Program-made: the position numbers and the translations under genes
Notes under the pieces: model-generated
The model's database searches: none
What the model was told of the DNA's origin: nothing
The model's input: the letters and a program-made list of their open reading frames with translations, nothing else
Shown: positions 23,918 to 33,980 of the stretch, in pieces
How positions within the stretch are numbered: position 1 is the stretch's first letter
How the letters are laid out: every line of letters begins with the position of its first letter
Source: an uncultured Carboxylicivirga sp.
Lineage (GTDB): Bacteria; Bacteroidota; Bacteroidia; Bacteroidales; Marinilabiliaceae
DNA length: 64,000 nt
Direction: 5' to 3'
NCBI GenBank assembly: GCA_947503525.1
Contig: CANNEA010000005.1
Location: 310,001-374,000, forward strand

Positions 23918-23930
23918 GCCTAACACCTAA

Positions 23931-25385
23931 CTAAACATTATAAGTTGTACTCGCCGTATCTCCTCCTCTACCGGTCCAGTTGGTATGGAAAAATTTCCCG
24001 CGCGGTTTATCAATGCGTTCATAGGTATGTGCACCAAAGTAATCGCGCTGTGCCTGTAAGAGATTCGCAGGAAGTCTTTCACTACGATATCCATCAAAAT
24101 AACTTAAAGCAGTAGAGATAGCCGGAACCGGAATACCATTACTTACAGCACTTGCAATTACTCTTCTCCAGCCAACTTGTGCCTTATTCACTGCTTCTTT
24201 AAAATAAGGATCCAGTAAGAGATTAGTCAATTCAGGCTGATTATCATAGGCTTCTTTAATCTTACCCAGAAAGGCAGATCGGATAATACATCCACCTCGC
24301 CACATAAGCGCAATACCACCATAGTTCAGATCCCATCTAAATTCATCGGCAGCCGTTTTCATTAAAGCATAACCTTGTGCGTAGGATACAATCTTGGAAG
24401 CGTAAAGGGCATCTTTAATATCACTGATAAACTGTTTTTTATCACCTGTAAACTCAGACTTTGGTCCACTTAATACTTGAGATGCTTCAACTCTTTCATC
24501 CTTTACCGATGACAAGCAACGAGAGAAAACAGCTTCCCCGATTAAGGTTAAAGGTACACCCAAGTCTAAGGCTGAAATACCTGTCCACTTTCCCGTTCCC
24601 TTTTGACCCGCTTTATCCAATATTTTTTCAACCAAGGCCTCCCCATCCTCATCCTTAAAAGCCATGATATCACGTGTAATTTCTATCAGGTAAGAATCCA
24701 ACTCCTGTGTATTCCACTCCTTAAACACCTCATGCATCTCATCTGCTGATAAACCCAATAAATCCTTCATAATGTGATAGGCTTCGCTAATTAATTGCAT
24801 ATCACCATACTCAATGCCATTATGAACCATCTTTACGAAATGTCCGGCACCGCTATCTCCAACCCAATCGCAACAGGCCGAACCGTCTTCAACCTTGGCA
24901 GCTATTGACTGAAAAATGGGCTGAACAAGTGGCCAGGCTTCTTTCGATCCTCCCGGCATAATTGATGGGCCCAATAAAGCACCTTCTTCTCCGCCAGACA
25001 CTCCGGATCCAACATAAAGCAGGCCTTTACTCTCCACATATTTTACTCGACGATCAGTATCAGGATAATGGGTATTTCCACCATCAATAATAATATCTCC
25101 TTTGTCCAATAATGGCAATAAGGCTTCAATGGTAGCATCCACTGCAGGTCCCGCCTTAATCATCATCATTACTTTGCGTGGTTTAGCCAGTGACGAAACC
25201 AGATCTTCCAATGAATGTGTTCCAATGATATTTTTATCCTTTCCACGCGCTGATAAAAAGTCATCTACTTTTTGCGTAGATCTATTATAAACTGAGACTT
25301 GAAAACCCTTACTTTCCATATTTAAAACCAGGTTCTCACCCATTACGGCAAGCCCGATCAGGCCGATGTCCGATTGCTTTTGCAT
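23931..25385 (-). CDS. gnd: 6-phosphogluconate dehydrogenase, decarboxylating
   Basis: Oxidises 6-phosphogluconate to ribulose 5-phosphate with release of CO2 and NADPH in the cytosolic pentose phosphate pathway. The 484-residue protein has the N-terminal cofactor loop GLAVMGENLVLNM with YNRST (NADP-type), GVSGGEEGALLGPSIMPGG (residues ~130), HFVKMVHNGIEYGDMQLI (~187, catalytic Lys), and ends with the tail GRGGDTASTTYNV. All are typical and the length is normal. Gnd next to surface-glycan loci is frequent in many bacteria. Zwf and Pgl are not adjacent. Confidence 0.96.
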   Translation of the reverse strand: MQKQSDIGLIGLAVMGENLVLNMESKGFQVSVYNRSTQKVDDFLSARGKDKNIIGTHSLEDLVSSLAKPRKVMMMIKAGPAVDATIEALLPLLDKGDIIIDGGNTHYPDTDRRVKYVESKGLLYVGSGVSGGEEGALLGPSIMPGGSKEAWPLVQPIFQSIAAKVEDGSACCDWVGDSGAGHFVKMVHNGIEYGDMQLISEAYHIMKDLLGLSADEMHEVFKEWNTQELDSYLIEITRDIMAFKDEDGEALVEKILDKAGQKGTGKWTGISALDLGVPLTLIGEAVFSRCLSSVKDERVEASQVLSGPKSEFTGDKKQFISDIKDALYASKIVSYAQGYALMKTAADEFRWDLNYGGIALMWRGGCIIRSAFLGKIKEAYDNQPELTNLLLDPYFKEAVNKAQVGWRRVIASAVSNGIPVPAISTALSYFDGYRSERLPANLLQAQRDYFGAHTYERIDKPRGKFFHTNWTGRGGDTASTTYNV

Positions 25386-25870
25386 GCTTAATATTTTTGC
25401 TTATTTATAATCAGAATAATAAATTCATCCTCAATATTACAAATGAACTTTAAATCATTATAAATTGAAGAGGTATTTAATCAATTTAACAAGAGGAAAG
25501 ATAAAATGTTCCTATATGTATATGAAAGATGAAACAAATATACAGTCTTTAAATTCAACTCTCCCCCTCAGTCGTTCCGACAGCTCCCCAAGTGAAGCAT
25601 CAATGTGTCGCTGATCTTTCTATTGGGTAAACGAAGGTTCGCTAACACCATTAGAAACAAACAATAGTTGGTAAAGTACTCAGAGCTAACCTAAAACCTA
25701 TCTTCCCCTTTGGGGAAGTGCCGCAGGCGATGGGGGATTAATCTTCATTAAAACTTCCGACACAAAACCAAAACGAAATGTGCTTTTAACTCCCCCTCTC
25801 TTGTTCCAAGAGCTCCCCAACTTGTCAATCCATCGGGATGGGGAGCATTGAGGTGCAACGGTATGAGAGA
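25386..25870. other. intergenic region with decayed DUF559-type repeats
   Basis: 485 bp with no gene. The first ~170 bp are AT-rich and should contain the gnd promoter. From 25561 to 25860 GC-rich hairpin words (CTCCCCCTCAGTCG, CTTCCCCTTTGGGGAAG, CGATGGGGGAT) reappear without any DUF559 gene. Confidence 0.65.
25624..25740 (+). repeat. decayed border repeat C plus hairpin
   Basis: GGGTAAACGAAGGTTCGCTAA and following bases can be aligned with border C with many substitutions. They are followed by TTCCCCTTTGGGGAAGTGCC and GCAGGCGATGGGGG, which match copy 1 better. It looks like an old solo copy. Confidence 0.55.
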
Positions 25871-26995
25871 TTAAAAAATCATCATTCTTCCCTTATTTTT
25901 CATTCTTTTCAGGCGCCTTATCAGGTGTCGTTTTTTATAATAAAGTACCCAGGATGGTATATAGGCGACTACTAAGCCAAGCCCAAACACCAAAAATGTA
26001 AGTCGAAGCATACCCAAGTTACGCAGACTAAACCCCAGGATTACAAAAGCAATATTAACCGCTCCTATAATTAAGGACACCTGCAAATGGCTAAACCCAA
26101 GCGCCAACATACGATGATGAATATGGTTTTTATCAGCGGTAAACGGTGAATTTCCTTGGGATACCCTTAGAAAAAACACCCGAACCGTATCAATGATCGG
26201 TACAATTAATACGGCCAGAGCAACGGCAGGCGCACTATTCATTTGAAAATCAAGATTGGGTCTGTTTACAACAGAATTAAATTCACTAAAATGAATGGCA
26301 ACCACAGCCACTAAAAACCCCAATATTAAGGAACCTGTATCTCCCATAAATATTTTCTGACGGGAAGAAAAAATATTATAATACGAAAACGCAAATAATC
26401 CGCCTACCAGGGTGGAAACCAAAACCGGAATATGATACTCACCATTAATAAAAAACCAAACTGAAAAAGATAAGAGGCTAATAATACCTGTTATGGCCGC
26501 TAATCCATCGATACCGTCAATCAGGTTAAAACCGTTAACTAAAAACAATATGGTAACAATAGTAAACACAACACTCCAGAAAGGATCCGGAGTAATGCCA
26601 AAAAAGCCATGAAAATCGGTAATCTGTAACTGCCCCAATCCAACAATTATCATGGCAGCCAATAGCTGACCTCCCAATTTAACCATAGGTGCCGTTGCCA
26701 ATATATCGTCCTTAATTCCAATGGAAAAAATAATTATTAAGGAAGTCGTCAGGAAAGGAATATGAGGAAACTCAAACCAATCAACAAATAAAGAATAGGT
26801 AAATATAAATCCAATAAAAATGGCTATCCCTCCCAATGTAGGAACTTGAACGCGGTGAAGTGTTCTTCTATTTTGCTCAGCAAAAAGATTTTTCATTCTT
26901 GCCACACGCAAAATTGTGGGAATGGATAAAAAAACCACTAAAAAAGATAAAAATGAGGCAAATGGTATAAGAAGCTGAATAGTCAATTCATTCAT
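25871..26995 (-). CDS. WecA/MraY-family undecaprenyl-phosphate sugar-1-phosphate transferase
   Basis: An integral membrane enzyme that starts glycan assembly by moving a sugar-1-phosphate (GlcNAc-1-P or similar) to undecaprenyl phosphate. The 374 residues contain about eleven membrane spans. The family motifs are present: VPTLGGIAIF (~50), IGIKDDIL (~90, Asp pair), NGFNLIDGIDGLAAI (~155), MGDTGSLILGF (~217) and KNHIHHRM (~285). It is divergent from the export genes wza/wzc, with which it shares the intergenic region. The exact sugar is not readable. Confidence 0.88.
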   Translation of the reverse strand: MNELTIQLLIPFASFLSFLVVFLSIPTILRVARMKNLFAEQNRRTLHRVQVPTLGGIAIFIGFIFTYSLFVDWFEFPHIPFLTTSLIIIFSIGIKDDILATAPMVKLGGQLLAAMIIVGLGQLQITDFHGFFGITPDPFWSVVFTIVTILFLVNGFNLIDGIDGLAAITGIISLLSFSVWFFINGEYHIPVLVSTLVGGLFAFSYYNIFSSRQKIFMGDTGSLILGFLVAVVAIHFSEFNSVVNRPNLDFQMNSAPAVALAVLIVPIIDTVRVFFLRVSQGNSPFTADKNHIHHRMLALGFSHLQVSLIIGAVNIAFVILGFSLRNLGMLRLTFLVFGLGLVVAYIPSWVLYYKKRHLIRRLKRMKNKGRMMIF

Positions 26996-27248
26996 AATGC
27001 TAGCGTGTTGTGCTGTAATCCGGGTTAAAAATAGAAAATCATTGGCACACTTAACAATTCTCCTCTCTAAAGTACGAGAAATTATATTTTTTGTTGCCTT
27101 ATAAGAACAAGACTTAAAAAGTATTTTTTTGACTATTCGACTTACTTTAGGAATGTTTTTAGCGCATATACACTATATATAAGTAAAGAAAAAGCTATTT
27201 TTGATAGCTAATAATAATTCCAACACAGACATCGTTTTGAAACAAGAT

Positions 27249-28061
27249 ATGCACAAATTTAGAATTCAGCCCCAGTGGCGATCGGGGAAAGGGTACATAA
27301 AGGCCTTGATCTTGACTTCTATATTCTTAGGTCTTTATAGTTGCATTCCGCAAAAGGAGATTGTTCTTCTTCAGGATTTGGATGACACCAAAAACTATGA
27401 GAATCCATTTACGCCATTGGAAACCATTACTGATAAATACTTTCTTCAGCCCAATGATTATTTGTTTATAAATGTCACCACACCGGATCCGAAAATATCG
27501 GAGTTTTTTAATCAACAGAGAGCTGGTGGTGGAAATACTCAGCAAAATCAAAACTTCTTTTATTATCAGATTGATGATGATATGAATATTGATTTCCCCT
27601 ATGTAGGTGAAATTAGTTTGGCGGATTGCAATGTTAAAATGGGGAAAACAAAAATAGAAGAAGCCTTAAAGCCTTTTTTGAAAGAATATAACTTAACCTT
27701 TAAGCTGGCATCCAATACCTTTACTGCTCTTGGCGAATTTAGAAGCCAGGGAGTTATTAATATGAATAAAGAACAAGTTACCATATTTGAGGCGGTTGCG
27801 CTAGCCGGAGGTGTAACCCCTTTTGGTAAGAGTAAAAAACTTAAATTAATGCGACAAACACCTGATGGTCCGGTTACTTATCAGGTAAACCTAACGGATA
27901 AGAACATTGTCAACTCGGAGTATTATTACATTTACCCCAACGACATGCTTTATGTCCGTCCAATGAAAGCTAAACAATTGGGCATTGGCGAATCCTTCTC
28001 CATTGGAATGATCACAACCCTGTTAGCATTAGTTTTAACCATTCAGGCATTTACCAAATAG
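27249..28061 (+). CDS. Wza-like polysaccharide export lipoprotein (SLBB domain)
   Basis: Outer-membrane or periplasmic lipoprotein of capsule/exopolysaccharide export. I choose the ATG at 27249 (270 residues) because it gives a short basic N-region, a hydrophobic core and a lipobox ending LYSC at about residue 32; a TTG at 27201 adds 16 residues without improving the signal. The Poly_export domain (YFLQPNDYLFINV, ~70) is followed by an SLBB-type segment (FTALGEFRSQGVINM, VTIFEAVALAGGVTPFGK). A C-terminal hydrophobic helix is characteristic of Bacteroidota Wza homologues. The BY-kinase gene follows 8 bp later. Confidence 0.88.
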   Translation: MHKFRIQPQWRSGKGYIKALILTSIFLGLYSCIPQKEIVLLQDLDDTKNYENPFTPLETITDKYFLQPNDYLFINVTTPDPKISEFFNQQRAGGGNTQQNQNFFYYQIDDDMNIDFPYVGEISLADCNVKMGKTKIEEALKPFLKEYNLTFKLASNTFTALGEFRSQGVINMNKEQVTIFEAVALAGGVTPFGKSKKLKLMRQTPDGPVTYQVNLTDKNIVNSEYYYIYPNDMLYVRPMKAKQLGIGESFSIGMITTLLALVLTIQAFTK

Positions 28062-28069
28062 AATAAGAA

Positions 28070-30460
28070 GTGGTAGCAAAACACCAGAACCCAAATCATA
28101 ATTCCTCGTCTTTTAATATAGATCCGAAACGCTTATTTAATGATTTATTGCGTTTCTGGTGGTTATTTGTAATTACCATTCCGATTAGTATTCTAAGTAT
28201 AATTTTTATCCATAGGTATATCCCTCCTGTTTATAGCGCATCCATTTCCTTGTTATTGGAAGAACGTGGTGAAAAAATGCCACAAGGTAATATGATGGAA
28301 GGTTTTGGTTTAACGCCGGGGCAACAGAATCTGGAAAACCAAATGGCCATACTTACCTCCTGGGATATAGTCCGAAGGACCGTTGATCAATTGGATTTTC
28401 ATCTAAGCTATTTTATTAGTGGCCGCGTTAAACACACTGAAGCCTATCAGAATCCACATTTTATAGTGCAATTTGATTCACTTCATCCGCAATTATTGGA
28501 TGTGCCCATTTACCTGAGTTTCATCAATGAAAAAGAGTTTCAAATAAAAGTACAAAGTGAAAGTGCTACAAGCTATATATACAAGGATAAAAAATCGGGC
28601 AGAAACTTTCATTCAATTGATTTTGAACAAAACTTTAAGTTTGATGAAGTAGTCACCTTACCCTGGGCTCGATTTGTAGTCAGAAACCCACGTGGCTACA
28701 AACAGCTTGAACAAGAACTTTATTTTATTTTTAATCACCCTTCTAGTATTGCCGCTCAATATAAATCAAAACTTCGAGCCGTTCGTAGCAATGAAACATC
28801 TTCAATTATCAGGGTTTCCGTGACCGGTAAAAACAGAGGAAAAAATGTGACTTTCCTTAATAAACTGGCAGAAGTGTTTATTGCCAATAACCTGGAACAA
28901 AAAAATCAGATTGCAACCAATACCATTCACTTTATCGAAGATCAGCTGACTGTTATTTCTGATTCTTTATATTTAACCGGTTCACAATTAAGCCAATTCA
29001 GAACCAACAACCGGATACAAAGTGTTTCTGCCAAGGCCGAGTATCTATTTAGTGGCTTGCAGGAAATGGAGCAACAATTGGCTCAACACGAAATAACACG
29101 ACGTTACTATTTATATTTAAAGGATTATTTTCAGGATGGATTTACAGGTGCTGAAATTATTGCTCCGGCACAATACGAAACCAACAACTCGATGCTGAGT
29201 GAATCCATTAAACAAATAATGGAATTAAATAGCCAACGCTTGAGTATGCGCGAATCATTTAGTGAGGATTTAAACCTCGCCTATAAGGATCTTGAAGGTC
29301 AGATTCAGGTTGCATCTCTTACATTACTTAAAACACTGGATAGTCAATTAAACATCTTAGACGAGACCGTCCAACGCATTCTCTTAAACAAAGAAAAAAA
29401 CGAACAGGAATTATACCAGTTGCCGGAAACAGAGCGGCGTCTGCTGGGTATAGAGCGTAAATTTGAATTAAGTAACGAAGTATATACCTTTCTGTTACGC
29501 AAACGTTCGGAGTCGCAAATACAGAAAGCCTCAAACACACCAGACCATCAGGTCTTGGAATCGGCCCAGAACAAAGGACAAGTCTCTCCGAATGTAAAGG
29601 GTAACCGGCAAAAGGCTCTGTTAATAGGATTATTGATACCCCTGGCTTTTATTGTGATTCGCCAGTTACTGAACACCAAAGTACTGGACCAGGAGGATAT
29701 TGAAAATGTTACGGATCTGCCCATCCTGGGGCATATCCTGCATAATACAAAAGATGAGAATAATGTGGTTCGACATTATCCAAAGTCGGTAATTACCGAA
29801 ACCTTCCGACGAGTTCGTACCCGTCTGGACTTTTTAAATAAAGATGCAGAATGCCCTGTTATCGGAGTAACCTCATCTTTACCGGGTGAAGGTAAAACCT
29901 TTTGTGCCATGAATATTGCTTCGGCCTTGGCCTTAAGTGGAAAGCGAACGGCAATACTGGGCTTTGACCTGCGTAAACCCGGACTAAATAAATTGATCAA
30001 TGGGAAAGGTCATAAGGGAATTTCAAATTTCTTAATTGGTGAATCTACTCTTGATGAAATACAGATGGAGAGTCAGCAAGATATGCTAACCATTATCCCT
30101 ACGGGTGATATTCCTCCGAACCCGTCTGAATTAATTAGCTCAAATAAAACAAAGGAACTTATTGATTATCTGAAAAAAGATCATGATGTCATCATTCTGG
30201 ATACTCCTCCAATGGGCATTGTCTCTGATCCATATTTATTGGCACGTCATACTGATACATTAATCTTTTTAGTACGTCAGAATCATACCATTAAAAAGAT
30301 AATGGAACAAACCCTAAAACATATGAATGACGAGGGCATCGAAAATGTGGGTCTCTTGCTTAACGATGTCAGTGTTCGTAAAGGTTATGGCTACGGTTAT
30401 CGCTACAGATACAATTATGGCTATGGCTATTCCTATGGCAAAGGGTATTACGAAGAATAA
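28070..30460 (+). CDS. Wzc-like polysaccharide co-polymerase / BY-kinase
   Basis: A 796-residue inner-membrane protein controlling polysaccharide chain length and export. It begins with GTG. The N-terminal Wzz domain spans two membrane helices (~residues 30-50 and ~515-532) around a periplasmic coiled-coil region. The cytoplasmic kinase domain has Walker A SSLPGEGKT (~600), A' GFDLRKPG (~630) and B DVIILDTPPMG (~705). The C-terminus is a tyrosine/glycine tail (last 24 residues, 10 Tyr) that is the expected autophosphorylation cluster. It is cotranscribed with the Wza-like gene. No tyrosine phosphatase (Wzb) is in the window. Confidence 0.92.
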   Translation: MVAKHQNPNHNSSSFNIDPKRLFNDLLRFWWLFVITIPISILSIIFIHRYIPPVYSASISLLLEERGEKMPQGNMMEGFGLTPGQQNLENQMAILTSWDIVRRTVDQLDFHLSYFISGRVKHTEAYQNPHFIVQFDSLHPQLLDVPIYLSFINEKEFQIKVQSESATSYIYKDKKSGRNFHSIDFEQNFKFDEVVTLPWARFVVRNPRGYKQLEQELYFIFNHPSSIAAQYKSKLRAVRSNETSSIIRVSVTGKNRGKNVTFLNKLAEVFIANNLEQKNQIATNTIHFIEDQLTVISDSLYLTGSQLSQFRTNNRIQSVSAKAEYLFSGLQEMEQQLAQHEITRRYYLYLKDYFQDGFTGAEIIAPAQYETNNSMLSESIKQIMELNSQRLSMRESFSEDLNLAYKDLEGQIQVASLTLLKTLDSQLNILDETVQRILLNKEKNEQELYQLPETERRLLGIERKFELSNEVYTFLLRKRSESQIQKASNTPDHQVLESAQNKGQVSPNVKGNRQKALLIGLLIPLAFIVIRQLLNTKVLDQEDIENVTDLPILGHILHNTKDENNVVRHYPKSVITETFRRVRTRLDFLNKDAECPVIGVTSSLPGEGKTFCAMNIASALALSGKRTAILGFDLRKPGLNKLINGKGHKGISNFLIGESTLDEIQMESQQDMLTIIPTGDIPPNPSELISSNKTKELIDYLKKDHDVIILDTPPMGIVSDPYLLARHTDTLIFLVRQNHTIKKIMEQTLKHMNDEGIENVGLLLNDVSVRKGYGYGYRYRYNYGYGYSYGKGYYEE

Positions 30461-30524
30461 TTATATATTTTGATGCTAGTTCTATTCTCAGTATTTTAAG
30501 AGAATATCATAAAGAACATTTAGC

Positions 30525-31217
30525 ATGCGTTATATATTGATTTACATCTCCATTCTTTGGCTTGTTTCTTCGTGTAAGCCGACAAAACCAACAAGCGAGA
30601 GTTCAGGCCTATCCAGCTTTGAATTAAAAAGTTATTACATAGCTCCTTATCAGGTACATTGTGAAGGGGAAGGTATTCAGCAATGTTTTTTGGTAAAGCG
30701 TAAAATAAACGATCAGTGGCAGAATTTCTATTCCACCATAGAAGGTTTCGATTTTGAACCAGGCTATTCCTATATCATTAAAGTAAAACTAACTGCAATA
30801 GCCAATCCTCCGGCCGATGGTTCAAGCATGTGTTTTGAGTTACATGAAATTATACAAAAACAAAAAATCACGCAAGCCATCACATCCTTATATGATATCT
30901 GGGGTGTTCTGCGCCTTAATAACAGCAATTTAAAACGATTAGGCGTGGCTCAAATGTTTGAAATTAACACCACAAAAAAGCAGATTCTGGGTCAGGGAGC
31001 ATGTAATTCATTCTCTGCTAATCTTGCTATTAAAGAAGGTTCGAATAAGTTCAGCCTTTCAAATTTCAGCTCAACAGAAAAATATTGTGACAAGAGCAAA
31101 TTGGAAGAGGAGTACTTTAATACGCTGCAAAATGTAGATGCCTTTTACAGATATAACAATCGGCTATTGATAATTTCAGGTAATAAAGTAGTAATAGAAG
31201 CCATTAAGATGGATTAA
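30525..31217 (+). CDS. DUF4377 plus META-domain lipoprotein (HslJ-like)
   Basis: A 230-residue lipoprotein with an N-terminal signal ending at the lipobox LVSSC (Cys17). Residues ~35-110 resemble DUF4377 (YQVHCEGEGIQQCFLVK, FYSTIEGFDFEPGYSYIIKV). Residues ~120-225 look like the META domain, with ILGQGACNSFSANL as the conserved G-x-x-x-CN core. META proteins such as HslJ are linked to stress or antibiotic tolerance, but this one has no demonstrated role. It follows wzc by 64 bp on the same strand and may be read from the same transcript. Confidence 0.75.
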   Translation: MRYILIYISILWLVSSCKPTKPTSESSGLSSFELKSYYIAPYQVHCEGEGIQQCFLVKRKINDQWQNFYSTIEGFDFEPGYSYIIKVKLTAIANPPADGSSMCFELHEIIQKQKITQAITSLYDIWGVLRLNNSNLKRLGVAQMFEINTTKKQILGQGACNSFSANLAIKEGSNKFSLSNFSSTEKYCDKSKLEEEYFNTLQNVDAFYRYNNRLLIISGNKVVIEAIKMD

Positions 31218-31297
31218 CTCTAACGTTCCTCTTTTATCCAAATATGGGCATCTGAAGCATTTCGTATTAAATGCTCTATTCCTATACATAAAAAAGG

Positions 31298-31445
31298 GGG
31301 TGTCCGAAAATAAAGTTTCACACAAAGATCGCTAAGGATTTCGCAAAGGTTGCAAAGTATAAAATATTATTTTTCAAGCTTTGCGTTCTTTGCGATTTTC
31401 TTGTTTTGCACACTTTGTGAGAAATAATGGGATTTTTGTACACCC
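31298..31445. repeat. MITE-like imperfect inverted repeat with AAAG-rich arms
   Basis: Outer GGGTGT/ACACCC ends enclose complementary arms: CACAAAGATCGC and GCAAAGGTTGCAAAG on the left, CTTTGCGTTCTTTGC and CACTTTGTG on the right. The whole 148 bp could fold into one long hairpin. It lies between the META lipoprotein gene and menB. Confidence 0.65.
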
Positions 31446-31470
31446 TCATTAATATCACTTGCAGTATCCA

Positions 31471-32292
31471 TCAAGGGAATTTAGGGAACTTCTGAAATTC
31501 AGGATCTCGTTTCTCCAAAAAGGCTTTGCGGCCTTCTTGTGCTTCTTCCATCAAATAGAACATCAGCGTGGCGTCTCCTGCCATTTCCATTATTCCGGTC
31601 TGACCATCCAACTCCGCATTTAATCCGCGTTTGATCATTCGTAAGGCCATTGGACTGCGTTCCAGCATAGTTCTGCACCATTCAATGGTGGTTTCTTCCA
31701 GCTTATCAAATGGAACAACAGTATTAACCAGTCCCATATCTTCAGCCTCTTTAGCCGAATATTGCTTGCAAAGGAACCAAATCTCTCTGGCTTTTTTCTG
31801 CCCTACATGGCGCGCCAAATAGGATGATCCAAAACCTCCATCGAAACTGCCGACTTTAGGACCACTCTGACCAAAAATAGCATTGTCAGAAGCAATGGTT
31901 AAGTCACAAACCACATGTAAAACATGCCCTCCACCTATGGCGTATCCATTTACCATAGCTACAACCGGTTTAGGCATAGATCGAATACGTTTATGTAAAT
32001 CCAGTACGTTTAATCGGGGCACACCATCATCGTCGATATAACCGCCGTAGCCTTTAACGTTCTGATCCCCACCTGAACAAAAAGCTTTATCACCTTCTCC
32101 GGTCAGTACAATTACTCCAACATCCTGGCGCTCACGACAAATATCGAAAGCTTCTATCAGTTCATTCACTGTTTTAGGTCGAAAAGCATTGTATACCCTG
32201 GGGCGATTAATGGTAATTTTGGCGATACCTTCTGCAAAATCAAACTTGATATCTTCATACTCCTTAACAGAAGTCCAGCTCACTTGGCTCAT
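31471..32292 (-). CDS. menB: 1,4-dihydroxy-2-naphthoyl-CoA synthase
   Basis: Crotonase-fold enzyme closing the naphthoquinone ring from o-succinylbenzoyl-CoA in menaquinone synthesis. The 273-residue length is standard. [18 protein letters not shown] (residues ~115) forms the oxyanion region, [20 protein letters not shown] (~140-160) is the MenB-specific signature, and FCSGGDQ (~72) the CoA-side loop. It overlaps menD by the ATGA quartet and is last in the menF-menD-menB operon. MenC, MenE and MenA genes are not in the window. Confidence 0.96.
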   Translation of the reverse strand: MSQVSWTSVKEYEDIKFDFAEGIAKITINRPRVYNAFRPKTVNELIEAFDICRERQDVGVIVLTGEGDKAFCSGGDQNVKGYGGYIDDDGVPRLNVLDLHKRIRSMPKPVVAMVNGYAIGGGHVLHVVCDLTIASDNAIFGQSGPKVGSFDGGFGSSYLARHVGQKKAREIWFLCKQYSAKEAEDMGLVNTVVPFDKLEETTIEWCRTMLERSPMALRMIKRGLNAELDGQTGIMEMAGDATLMFYLMEEAQEGRKAFLEKRDPEFQKFPKFP

Positions 32293-33980
32293 AATTCTTC
32301 TTTTAAGCGTTTAAAATATGATTTAAGAACACCAGCATTTTCTTTACCCGGTGTTTTCACTTCTAATATAATAGCTTGCTGACTTTCAGCAAATAATTTA
32401 TTTAATCCCTGTTTAAGGCTCTCCTCATCATCGGCAAGCTCATATTGTAATCCAAACATTTCGGCCATTGGTTTCATTTGAAGCTGATGAGATGCTTCAA
32501 AATAAGTCTCCAATTCTTCGGTATCTGACGGACCGGGTATAAATCTAAAAATACCTCCTCCTCCATTATTAACAAGCAGAATCCTCAAGTTTGGTCTAAG
32601 GTAGTTGTTCCATAGGCCATTACTGTCGTATAAAAACGATAAATCACCTGTCACCAAAAGGGTAGGTTTATTGCTGATAAAAGAAGCCCCTACCGCGGTA
32701 CTTGTACTTCCGTCAATCCCACTAGTCCCTCTATTACAATACGATTCAAGCATATGAAATTGCTTAAAGAGCTGGGCATACCTTATACTTGAACTGTTAC
32801 CCCATTGAATTGAATAACTTTCTGGTAATACTTCCTTTAGTTGCTTAAAAACCTTAAGGTCGCTCCAGGGCATTTTTTGTATGTACTCATCATGATGCCT
32901 TTCTGAACGTTCAGCTCTATTTGTCCAGGTGAGTTTATATCGACTTTTTTTAGAATCTATTGAAGGTAAGATCTGATTAAAAAATGCCAATGGTTCAAGT
33001 TCAATCGAAGCACTTAGTTGCTTATAGGTATCCAAATGTCGATTCACCGTACTCAGGTGCCAATGGTTCTTAGCAGGATATTTCCTTAAAAATGTTTTAA
33101 CCATTTTCGAAACCACTGCGCCATCCATCGTGATCAGCAGATTGGGTTTATAAAAATGAACTTCTTCCTCTGTAATGGTTGACACAACCTTATCAATTCC
33201 ACAGATAAAATGATCACCCGTTAAATTTGATAAGGTTTCACTCAGAATTACAACCTGGGCCATCTCACCAATGCCGTCAAGCATTTTATTTAAGTCCTGA
33301 TCTGCATTTTGAGATCCAACTATAATAAGGGTACGATCTGATTCATTCCATACCTCAGCCAGTTCATTAATCTGATTATCATCTAATTTATATTCAGCAT
33401 CGTATTGCTTAATACGCTTAAAATCAGTATTTGGATGAACTGTTTTTCCATAGAGGGGTTCGCGCAAGGGTAAATTAATATGTACCGGTCCGGGTTTTCT
33501 GTTCATGCAGTGAAAAAAAGCTTCACTTACCAAACGCTTTACATACCAATCATTTTGTTCGAGGTAAGATGGTAAGTTACATGAATACTTAACCACATTA
33601 TCCAATGCTCCCACTTGCCGAATGGTTTGACCATCCGCTTGATCAACCCATTCCATGGGACGATCAGCACTAATAACTACCAAAGGTATATTCTGGTAAT
33701 AAGCTTCCGACAATGCCGGTGCATAATTCAGAAGAGCGGATCCGCTGGTGCAAACCAAAGCCACAGGCTTTTGGGTTTGTTGAGCAATACCCAGTGCGAA
33801 AAAACCTGCACTTCGCTCATCTACTATACTGTAACAATTAAATTCGGGGTGTGCCGCAAAAGTTATGGTTAGTGGTGCATTTCTTGATCCTGGTGAAATA
33901 ACCACCTCTTTTAATCCTTCTGCTAAGCATATATCAACTAAAGTTTTTACAACTTTTTTCTCAGAAACGGGTTTATTCAT
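32289..33980 (-). CDS. menD: SEPHCHC synthase (menaquinone synthesis)
   Basis: Thiamine-diphosphate enzyme that joins isochorismate and 2-oxoglutarate. From the ATG at 33980 the protein has 563 residues; this start overlaps the menF stop by 8 bp and begins MNKPVSEKK, while the longer frame to 34001 adds seven unlikely residues. [11 protein letters not shown] (~32), [11 protein letters not shown] (~58) and [13 protein letters not shown] (~85) form the N-terminal ThDP face, and [16 protein letters not shown] (~400) is the MenD signature. [12 protein letters not shown] is also typical. Middle gene of the operon. Confidence 0.95.
   Translation of the reverse strand: MNKPVSEKKVVKTLVDICLAEGLKEVVISPGSRNAPLTITFAAHPEFNCYSIVDERSAGFFALGIAQQTQKPVALVCTSGSALLNYAPALSEAYYQNIPLVVISADRPMEWVDQADGQTIRQVGALDNVVKYSCNLPSYLEQNDWYVKRLVSEAFFHCMNRKPGPVHINLPLREPLYGKTVHPNTDFKRIKQYDAEYKLDDNQINELAEVWNESDRTLIIVGSQNADQDLNKMLDGIGEMAQVVILSETLSNLTGDHFICGIDKVVSTITEEEVHFYKPNLLITMDGAVVSKMVKTFLRKYPAKNHWHLSTVNRHLDTYKQLSASIELEPLAFFNQILPSIDSKKSRYKLTWTNRAERSERHHDEYIQKMPWSDLKVFKQLKEVLPESYSIQWGNSSSIRYAQLFKQFHMLESYCNRGTSGIDGSTSTAVGASFISNKPTLLVTGDLSFLYDSNGLWNNYLRPNLRILLVNNGGGGIFRFIPGPSDTEELETYFEASHQLQMKPMAEMFGLQYELADDEESLKQGLNKLFAESQQAIILEVKTPGKENAGVLKSYFKRLKEEL

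Larger units (their letters stand above)
23505..23930. other. intergenic region between the DUF559 tandem and gnd
   Basis: 426 bp. Holds the right border repeats (to 23697), a perfect 15-bp hairpin (23747-23797), and a 16-bp palindrome (23902-23917) just after the gnd stop. No gene is seen. Confidence 0.7.

Noticed and set aside
29328-29540. two overlapping - strand frames inside the wzc-like gene
   Set aside because: Shadows of the strong + strand coding region with unlikely codon use.
31298-31445. terminator for menB
   Set aside because: The structure is far longer than a terminator and lacks a T-run on the - strand; a repeat element is the better explanation.
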